Source of the DNA: Panulirus ornatus
Lineage: Eukaryota > Arthropoda > Malacostraca > Decapoda > Palinuridae
Length of the DNA: 64,000 nucleotides
Reading direction: 5' to 3'
Assembly (NCBI RefSeq): GCF_036320965.1
Contig: NC_092289.1
Span: 24,601,778-24,665,777 of the forward strand
Below, piece by piece: positions 56,525 to 64,000 of the stretch. The notes beneath the pieces were generated by a model. It did not search any database. It was not told the origin of the DNA and worked only from the letters and a program-made list of their open reading frames with translations. Each line of letters opens with the position of its first letter. Within the stretch, counting starts at the first letter, position 1. The translations under genes were made by a program, and so were the position numbers.

Positions 56525-56930
56525 TCTGGGGTAGAGTAGTCCTGTGGTTTACCTTCCTGGGGTAGAGCAGTCCTGTGGTTTGCCTTCCGGGGTAGAGCAA
56601 GTCCTTGCTTTACCTTCCGTGGTAGAGCAGTCTTGTGGTTTACCTTCTGAGGGTAGAACAGTCCTGTGGTGTACCTTCCGGGGTAGAGCAGTCCTGTGGT
56701 TTACCTTCTGGGGCATAGCATTCCTGTGGTTTACTTTTCGGGGTAGAGTAGTCCTGTGGTTAACTTCCAGGGGTAGAGCAGTCCTGTGGTTTACCTTCCG
56801 GGATAGAGCAGTCCTGCAGTTTACCTTGCTGGGGTAGAGCAGTCCTGCTGTTTATCTTGCTGGGGTAGAGCAGTCCTGCGGTTTACCTTGCTGGGGTAGA
56901 GCAGTCGTGTGGTTTATTTTGTGGGATAGA
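56525..56930. repeat. 30-bp minisatellite, about 13 copies
   Basis: Units with ggggtagagcagtcctgtgg and tttaccttcc, fairly eroded. One plus frame (56544-56837) stays open because the unit length is mostly 30. Confidence 0.94.
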
Positions 56931-57598
56931 AGAGTTCCCTAATATAGGATATAGTAGGCCTTCATATATACGATGTATGTGTATCAATCTTTTTTTCATA
57001 TTGCAGATTAGTTTAGCTATAATATTTGCATCGTAAATGAATATAGTTGTTCTTTATTGAAACATTGCGAATGAATTTGGCAGTCTTTTTATGTGTACAC
57101 TGTAAATATTCATGCGGCAGTCATTTATTTGAAGGGTAACTATTTCAAAGGAATGGCAATGAATTTAAGACTGTCTTTTGCGAATAGTGTCAGCGTGTGT
57201 AGTATAGTAGTCGCTTATCTTTTGTGTAAATAAAGCTAAATAATGTCTGTTGTTTGAACATCTTGTTAAGGAAACTTACATTAACTTTATTCCGCTTCAC
57301 AAAAATTTGCAATTTGACCGAGGAGATGCATCGTCATGGCTACATATTCTATCAAGTTTACTGGTAAATTCGACTACTATATTTTCACCGTCTCCTTGAA
57401 TAGCTTCTCCAGTCGTGCCTTCGTTAAGCCCCTCGGAACGACTTGGTCTTTGACCTGACCTTTAAAGGTCAGGCTAAAGGCCCACTCGTCCACCCCAAGG
57501 GTCATAATGTCATGTTGAAAGGGTCAAGGTATTCTTGGTAAGTCTTAACCCGGTCGGTTCCTCACGTGATAACCTGGCAAGAAGGAAAATCTGAAGAC

Positions 57599-57600
<2 letters not shown>
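56931..57600. other. Unique spacer, no gene seen
   Basis: AT-rich on the left; tgacctttaaaggtca near 57460 is a perfect inverted repeat of two AGGTCA-type half-sites, isolated in unique DNA. Confidence 0.45.

Positions 57601-57650
<50 letters not shown>
57601..57650. repeat. (GT)n microsatellite
   Basis: Uninterrupted GT run of about 50 bases. Confidence 0.97.
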
Positions 57651-57653
<3 letters not shown>

Positions 57654-57820
57654 CCTCGGCGGGGGCATTATTGTCGGCGATTATTGACATGTTTGGCGGG
57701 GCGTCGGGGGAGAGCGCCGCTGGAGAATTTCCGAGGTAGGAGTATAGACCCCGAGCGGAGATGGGGCGATCACGCCCCAGCGACCACCACACGGCCCTCA
57801 CGCCTCGCCTCCGGAAGGTA
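57651..57820. other. GC-rich, CpG-rich patch, possibly exonic or regulatory
   Basis: A sharp rise in GC and CpG directly after the GT run. A plus frame from 57651 reads EASAGALLSAIIDMFGGASG, continues to about 57735, and ends at a possible donor ccgag/gtagga. A second possible donor is cggaag/gtagga near 57817. Minus frames are also open. It could be an exon, a promoter-type CpG patch or chance; no family is recognised. Confidence 0.25.
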
Positions 57821-58464
57821 GGATGCGCCGCTAGACAGGTGAAGCAGATGTAACAGAACTTTGGAGAAGACGTGTGAGATGTAAAGGTGAAGCGGGAGAT
57901 GAACGAGGTGTGTGGGATGTGAAATGTTTTGATTAGAGAGGTAGTACGTAAAGGATGCGGTGAAATGTGCTTAATGTGACGGGTTGGAAGTAGAATGAGA
58001 CGGGTTGGAAGCAGAATCAAGTGAATTGTGAGCCAGGGTGTCAGAGGTATGTTAGTCGTGGTGCAGGAGAGACAGAACAGGTGCTGGAGGTTAAGAGCTG
58101 AGTTAGGGGTAAGAGAGAGAGAGGGGGGGGGCTACTTCCTGCAAAGGAAGAGGCCAAAAGTTGAGCCTCTTAAGACTGGAGGAGTTCTGTCCTGAGAGGT
58201 TCTAGAAGGCAGTAGAGTTGATGAGGCAGATGATGACGCATGCGCGTGTGTCTGTGTCTGTGGTTGTGTGTGCGTCTGTGTGTTGTATAAGTAAAGGTCA
58301 GCTGCAGGTCCAGTGAGCAACGTACCGCAGCAGCGTAGGGTGAGGCGGTAAGATGAAGCTCAGTACAAGACCTCGAACGAAAGCTAAATACTGGTCTCTT
58401 GAAGTGGTGAGGAAAACCGAAGGATTGGTATACCACGGTATTTATAAGGGTATTTGTAAGGGTA
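57821..58464. other. No gene seen
   Basis: Purine-rich unique sequence with short frames and a G-run near 58120-58130. Confidence 0.5.
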
Positions 58465-58712
58465 TTTCAGGGTATCCCTGGGGATAGGGAAGAAAGAATA
58501 CTTCCCACGTATTCCCTGCGTGTCGTAGAAGGCGACTAAAAGGGGAGGCAGCGGGTGGCTGGAAATCCTCCCTTCTCAGTTTTTTTTTTTTCAATTTTCC
58601 AAAAGAAGGAACAGAGAAGGGGGCCAGGTGAGAATATTCCCTCAAAGGCCCAGTCCTCTGTTCTTAACGCTACCTCGCTAACGCGGGAAATGGCGAATAG
58701 AACGAAAGATTT
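58465..58712 (+). mobile_element. Short non-autonomous element, best copy
   Basis: Landmarks in order are ggtatccctggggatagg, tacttcccacgtattccc, gcgtgtcgtagaaggcg, actaaaagggg, ggaaatcctccc, a T-run, ttttccaaaagaagg, gtgagaatattccctc, aacgctacctcgc and taacgcgggaaatggcg. The left third matches the LINE 5' UTR and the right end matches the LINE 3' tail (cgctacctcgc, acgcgggagacagcg). No ORF is present, and no clear Pol III boxes are seen. It fits an internally deleted or chimeric passenger of the LINE. Confidence 0.8.
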
Positions 58713-59039
58713 CATAGAAGTACAGGGTAAGTTAAGAGGGAGGCAGATTCATTTGGTGCTTAACGTGAATCAAGGAAAGACGCAGCTGTGCTGGTAATGT
58801 TTGGGTCTTGCAGAGTGAATTAAGAAATACTTTAATGTTGATTCCAGTCCTTTCACGGCCAAGAGTTCACATATGAAGGATAAAGTTGTTTGTAAACAAG
58901 AGATATTGGTAGTTTTCATGAAAATTGACCTCAAAGACTAGAATTATATTTTTACGATTTGCTTCTATATTTTCACGTTGTCCACTTGTACGTTCAATAT
59001 GAAACGTCTTATGCCACTGTGAGACATGACAGAGCTTCT
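58713..59039. other. Unique spacer
   Basis: AT-rich sequence without a gene. Confidence 0.5.
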
Positions 59040-59190
59040 TATTGTCTGTGGAGTCTGGTTATGGATAGTAAACCTTGGTTTTGATGCATTTTCACACGAC
59101 AGCTTCATAATGGATGTAAGCGAATGAGGCTTTTTCTTTGTTCCTGGCGCTACCTTGCTAATGCGGGAAGCTGCGAACAGCTAAAGAACA
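59040..59190 (+). mobile_element. Diverged LINE 3' UTR fragment
   Basis: The order gtctggttatggatag, ttttgatgcattttcacac, gacagcttcataatgg, gcgaatgaggc and cctggcgctaccttgc, taatgcgggaagc follows the long 3' UTR form of copies 6, 7 and 9 with many changes. Confidence 0.65.
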
Positions 59191-60811
59191 AATGAAGTAC
59201 GGTATCAATAAATATGTGGCAACAAGACCGTTTTATATGAAGTAAGATGTGTGTCCTGTGAATAAACGTTTTTATGCCATTGTCTATAACAGCAAAAGTG
59301 TTGTGTTGTTTGCAAGTGAAACAGATTAGCATATCGGAAACATACACTAAGGTAGTGTGTGTGTGTGTGTGTGTTCACGGTAGAAAATGTTATGCATGAG
59401 CGATATCTTCCCACTACTGTCATGACCATTGTGGGCCCCGTCCTCCCAGGCCACCATGCGTCTTCCTATTACGTCACACGTCATGACGTGAACGACCAAA
59501 GACATTGTGTGTGTCGTCACTGATCACCTGCGCGTCAGGTTGTCACATAATCATGCCAAGCAAATGGAAAAATTGCCATCTTTTCCTGCTGGAATGCCTT
59601 TTTCTGTCTAAATCATAATGTATTTTTTACAGATGTGTGTATTTTTACTTTATTATGATTTGTGGTTTAACATTTTAGCCAATATCTGCGGCACCCAAGA
59701 AATGCTCGTGTGCACACAAGTGGCTTTCATTCCCAACAAAAACATATGTTGAAAGTTTGAATATTTGAAATGAAGGAAGGAATGTTGCACTAGACAGAAA
59801 TAGTCTCGCCAAAAGTAAGATGTGTGAGCATGTACAGCCCTCCGTACTGCTGACAACTTTCCTGAACTTTGTGATAATATGTGTAGATATATCTCAGTCT
59901 TGTGTTGTGGTAGCTCATCATGATTGTGTTGAAAGTGTATTTTGTGTGTGCTGCCGCAAGTATGATACATGATGAACATAATTTGGACTGTACTCCGTTA
60001 CGTTCTAACTTATAGACACTCAAAATCTGACTTCTTATACATAGCGAATCAATAATATTCATTAGTTTTGTTCCTTTGCAGGTATGGATGAAATTATGTT
60101 CTTCATGATGGGCATGTGAACCTATCCCGAAGTCTCACACAACATGACGTGTAGATATTAATCTATCGATCGAAAGCGTTCCTGATCATATTCCTCTACT
60201 ATCACCTGTCAGCTTGGTCTAGTAAAGCAGTACCCAGGAAGCGTTCTGTCACTACCTCTGCTGCTGTACTACGTTGTTATCAGTAGGACTCGTGGCTGCA
60301 GGCACGTTAGCTGGGTGAGGACGCTATTTATGAATTCAGCTTGTGCTTACTCTGTCCTCTCCACACGTGTTTCTATGCGTTTCTCGATAAAGTAGACGTT
60401 GGTTGACAGGGGATGCTCTTGGCAGATGTCTAGAAGTCTTGACAGTTTATTGATGGAAGATATTGGAAGGTCATGATGGTTGATGAAGGAGAGTCTTGAT
60501 GACTACTGGTAAGGGTCTAGGACTCTACATGGTTGAGGGTTCTTGATGAGGGTGACGCTTCTGTTGATGGGGTCTTGATGGTGGAGCGCAGGGTTATAAG
60601 TGAGGGAATTGGTGTTCGAGATGAGTGGTTCTTGAAGGCGAATAGATGCTGAAGCGTGAGGCTGTATAAGGATATGTTCACAGCCCAGGTATCTGAGAGA
60701 TTTATTTCCGAACAAGACCCTCCTAGCTTCGTTCCCATGGCCGAAAATGCTGCCTCATGTCTTGAAAATCTGCCATGCTGTTTTCCCTTATGTTCTTGTT
60801 CGAACAAACTT
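59191..60811. other. No recognised gene; short (GT)n
   Basis: Unique sequence with a GT run at 59355-59374. The minus frame at 59653-59979 (108 residues) shows no known motif. Confidence 0.45.
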
Positions 60812-60839
60812 GCACACACACACACACACACACACACAC
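60812..60839. repeat. (CA)n microsatellite
   Basis: Uninterrupted CA run of 28 bases. Confidence 0.96.
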
Positions 60840-61556
60840 GGTTGGATGGCGACTGCGATTTGTATAAATAGTAGAGATTTATGTGTCTGTTGATGATTTT
60901 GTTTAATGTGTAATTTTCTGAGAGATTTACAGGGAGTGGAAGCTTGTGAGCAACAGGAGTAATTCTAACTCTGTAGGAAGTGTGTTTCACTGTTTTATAC
61001 ATTACCTCCAAACAGTGAGAAGTGAATGTCTTTAAAAATCAAGCAATAGTAACAAAAAGTGTACTTGATTTCATCTCCGGAAAAAAAAACTATAACAAAT
61101 GAGATAGAATTTCATGACTAATGGTTTAATATTCGGTCCGCTTGCCTTCCTATTCTGCCACCACCTCCTCCCTCTTCTGACCTCAGGAAATGCCTCTGGA
61201 AGACATCGTCGACCACTTGTGTCGTCCATAACCGAGTTACAGACGCCTCTATACCTTGGTGCTATGACGTATGGTTTGCCCAGGGGCTGTATGTTAGTAG
61301 ATTGAGGATGTTTCGTGGGACGTCACTGGCACGGAAGAGTGTGACGGGAACATTACTTGGGAACTACAGGAGCAGTGCGACGGGGGACTGGGTGTATTCC
61401 GGTGAATGTCACCAATACACTGCAGGAGCGTTGTGACGGTGGAATGGGTGTGCCGGGAACTGACGAAGACTGGAGGTGTAACGGAGGACTGGAGGTGTCC
61501 TGCAATAGAAAGAAAGAGCCGCGAGCTCTGTTGCCTTGGGAAGAGAAAGCAGGAGA
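60840..61556. other. No recognised gene
   Basis: Unique sequence. Positions 61310-61500 contain loosely repeated ggaact and gtgacgg motifs that look like an eroded tandem repeat. Confidence 0.45.
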
Positions 61557-61811
61557 AGCACAGCAACAGCAGCAGTAGTGATGGCAGTAATAACAGCAGT
61601 ATGGCAGTGAGCGGTAGTTATAACAGCAGCAACAACTGCGAAGGAAGCAACAGCTTCTAGATAACAACAGTTTGAGAAAATTGATGGAATGAGTTGAACC
61701 AGGAGGAGGAGCACTTCGTACCTGCATGAGATACGCAACTAGCAGCAGCAATATATAGTGCTGCACTAGCACCACCAAGACAAGTAGCAGCGCCAGCAGC
61801 AGCAGCAGCAT
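61557..61811. repeat. CAG/CAA-rich simple-sequence region
   Basis: Imperfect CAG, CAA and AGT triplet runs at 61557-61680 and 61741-61811, giving Ser/Gln- or Leu-rich frames on either strand. Confidence 0.8.
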
Positions 61812-62830
61812 GGTAGATGTGTCCGACAGCTGGGTTTAGGACAGGGGATGGGACTGGTGTCGGTGTGAGGGGAGGCCCAGAGCCTGGCCGGCGGGCGTGT
61901 AGGGCGGGCAGCGGTGGCTCCTCCAAGTGCCGCTCATCTTTAAGAGTACCTCTGCACCCACAGCCTTTGGATGGAGCAAATTTGCCTGTGAAAATTTGCA
62001 GATACACATACTGTAAGAATCACAACATTTTGCCATTCATAGTGTGTGCACACGGCGGGGCAGCGGCGCCAACCTGCCGGCCAGATTCTACCACTGATGA
62101 AGGTGTCCTCTCGGTTCTTGTGTTGCGGTAAGTCATGGCGGAGGACCTTAGCAAATATCGGTGTGCACCGCACCGCCACACCTCCGTCCGCAGGACCAAG
62201 GAATTTCATCCGACAACCGCTCTTATTTGGTCCCTCTCCCACCAGTGGACTACATAGTGATGTACATTTTACTCTCAGACTCTACTCAAAGCCCTGGTCC
62301 TGATTGTGATGTTAGGGTATGGAGCAGTAATTATAAAATACATATTTCATTATGAAATAAGAATCATGCCGAATTGTGTGTGGTGTGACGTAGTCCTTAG
62401 AAAAAATACGTGGAACATACCTGTGAGACTCCTGTCCTTTCCTCACCTCTTAAAGTGGTCCTCCTCACTATGTGCACTACACAAATAATTTCAGAAATGC
62501 ATGTACAATTTTCAGTTCAAACGTTTAACGACTGTTGTTATGAGCCGTTATGTACAGAAAAAAATGTATTTGTTAATATAACAATGAGAATAAATGTTCA
62601 CGTTTGCAGATGTGTGACCACCAGCAGAAATACACATTTTTTTTCTGATGTGTTACTGCAAGCCTCAGTATGTGAACTTTTGTGACTGTATGTATGACCG
62701 CAAGTTTTATTGTATAAACGTCTTCGTATGTTTTCTTTCCAACCTTCAATTGGTGGTATGTAAACCTAGCTACCAGCACCCACTTGATTGAGCATGACAG
62801 TGAGCCTCCTTACTTGAAGGATGTGTCTAG
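61812..62830. other. GC-rich then AT-rich stretch, no recognised gene
   Basis: Positions 61840-62200 are GC-rich, with a 104-residue frame at 61817-62131 (+) and a 116-residue frame on the minus strand; neither has a motif I recognise. From 62300 the sequence is AT-rich. Confidence 0.4.
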
Positions 62831-63240
62831 CACGACTCGGACAGCACGTACCCTCCTCCCCCGGGCTCTACACCAGCCTCCTTCCGCCACTCACTCTCCT
62901 TTATCTTCCAGACCGTCTCCAGCTTCTTCCAAGATACGGTCAGGCTCTCATTGTGCTTACCTGTGCCGCAAACTCCCCTCCCCAGACATACTCCGCTTAC
63001 CTTCTCTTGTCAACCTTCTTCTCCTTGACCTTATTCCTCTCAGCTCCTTTCCCTGAACTTACCCCACTCACCTCTTCTCCCTGACCTTATGCCTTCCACC
63101 TCCTTCCCTCGGCCTTACTCTTATGCCCACTCCTTCGCCCACCTTCATGCCTCGTCCTCCACCTCCACACTCTTCTACACCTCCCCTTCACCCTCCCTCT
63201 CCCCACATGCACGTCCCATTACCTGCACCACTCTCCTCCT
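62831..63240. repeat. Pyrimidine-rich, eroded repeat region
   Basis: CT-rich plus strand with loosely recurring ctccttgacctta and cttccacctcc motifs. Its Pro/Ser/Leu-rich frames follow from composition. Confidence 0.55.
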
Positions 63241-63681
63241 AACTCTCGTTCTGTTACCCCCTCTCTGTATGGATCCATTGCACGCAGGAGCTTCTTTTGG
63301 TATCCAATCATAGTAGATATGTTTTTATTGTTCGTATGTATTACTCCTACATTAACCTTTGTTAGCACCTATTTTCCTTCGGCAATAGTCTACGTAGAAA
63401 ATGAGAATCATTGATAATTACTAACTTTGCGAGGCAATGCGACGTACATTTTATGTTGACTTTTGGGATAAATGGATAAAACTCAGTTATCGAATCTTAA
63501 GTGATGGAGACCTTATTGGCTTTAAAGGTGTAAAGTTAGTAACGTGAGTACCCAAGAAAGCTGCTTGAGGTGCCATCCTGCTGATGTTGTAGGAACAGAA
63601 TCACAGGATACAAGAAGATAGATGATAGCTGATGACGGTGTTGTGTAAGAAGAAAATCTTAGGGGACATTGAACGGTTAAG
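63241..63681. other. AT-rich unique DNA upstream of the terminal open frame
   Basis: No TATA-type promoter or other signal stands out. It may include the 5' leader of the frame that starts at 63682; the in-frame stop TGA at 63670-63672 closes the frame upstream. Confidence 0.4.
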
Positions 63682-64000
63682 ATGAACTTCCCCCTCATAA
63701 TGCCGTTACCGCGAGCCACCCTGACGCAGGGAAAATTAGACCCCGTGGAGAGTATGACGGAGGAGTCGGGCGTGGCCCTCCTTGGGGATAAACCGACAGG
63801 GAAGACACTGGTGCGGGAGCGTCACCACCTCTCCCTGGCCAACGGTGCTGCCTTGGACGCAACTTACAACGGCTCTTACGATGGCAATGCCAATCTCTTC
63901 AAGGAGCAGGTAACGCTGACTGGACCGGAGCTTCTCATCTCTCGCGTTTTAACCGGGGCTTTCCAGCGTTCGGCCACTCGCCGCCAACGCCCTGACACTA
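63682..64000 (+). CDS. Partial coding exon of an unidentified host gene (runs off the window)
   Basis: From ATG at 63682 (A at -3, in-frame TGA just upstream) the frame is open for 106 codons to the window end. A second in-frame ATG lies at 63700. The product includes MTEESGVALLGDKPTGKTLV and LANGAALDATYNGSYDGN. Composition changes here to GC-rich with many C or G third positions, unlike the AT-rich DNA upstream and unlike the repeat-driven frames elsewhere. GAGCAG/GTAACG at 63909/63910 could be a phase-0 splice donor; if so, the exon ends at 63909. The sequence is hydrophilic, with no signal peptide or membrane segment, as in a cytosolic N-terminus. I do not recognise the family. Confidence 0.5.
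   Translation, partial: MNFPLIMPLPRATLTQGKLDPVESMTEESGVALLGDKPTGKTLVRERHHLSLANGAALDATYNGSYDGNANLFKEQVTLTGPELLISRVLTGAFQRSATRRQRPDT

Noticed and set aside
58465..58712. Classical tRNA-derived SINE
   Set aside because: No A and B boxes were found, and the ends match the LINE instead.

Overview
The window reads as non-telomeric genomic DNA of an arthropod, most likely a decapod crustacean. The evidence is a (TTAGG)n block (20061-20119, the arthropod telomere motif), very dense (TA)n, (GA)n and (GT)n microsatellites, more than a dozen unrelated minisatellites, an RTE-like LINE in many copies, and no compact gene series. The organism call is inference. No bacterial operon, rRNA gene, tRNA gene or CRISPR array was found.

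Layout. 1-4.1 kb: short minisatellites and one short interspersed element. 4.18-6.02 kb: a 51-bp minisatellite whose unit keeps two frames open. 6.3-8.3 kb: (TA)n arrays joined to LINE pieces. 8.3-9.9 kb: a 29-bp minisatellite. 9.9-20 kb: mostly unique DNA without a recognisable gene. 20.06-21.7 kb: an interstitial telomere-type block, a palindromic 32-bp minisatellite, then CRE-like sites and a GC-rich exon-like patch. 23.3-28.9 kb: two LINE copies head to tail on the minus strand, the first with an intact 998-residue ORF. 29.1-29.9 kb: minisatellites. 32.2-35.8 kb: two more minus-strand LINE copies. 36.9 and 43.4 kb: a second repeat family, tentatively Penelope-like, with a foldback and a hammerhead-like fold. 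38.5-43.2 kb: five minisatellites, including a 39-bp array with a 234-bp higher-order period. 43.7-44.3 kb and 47.8-56.4 kb: plus-strand LINE copies, the last four in a head-to-tail train separated by (TA)n arrays. 56.5-63.6 kb: a minisatellite, LINE-related fragments and unique DNA. 63.68 kb to the end: a GC-rich open frame running off the window, the best candidate for a host-gene exon.

The one interpretable system is the retroelement community. A single-ORF LINE (APE-type endonuclease plus reverse transcriptase) supplies the enzymes. Nearly every 5' junction of a copy lies on a (TA)n array, and most 3' tails run into A-runs or (TA)n, so the arrays behave as shared landing and joining sites. 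A short element carries sequence resembling both LINE ends and looks like a non-autonomous partner. Two 3'-UTR forms, a deletion-scarred copy and one inverted junction record the family's history. These conclusions come from reading similarities by eye; no alignment or database search was run.
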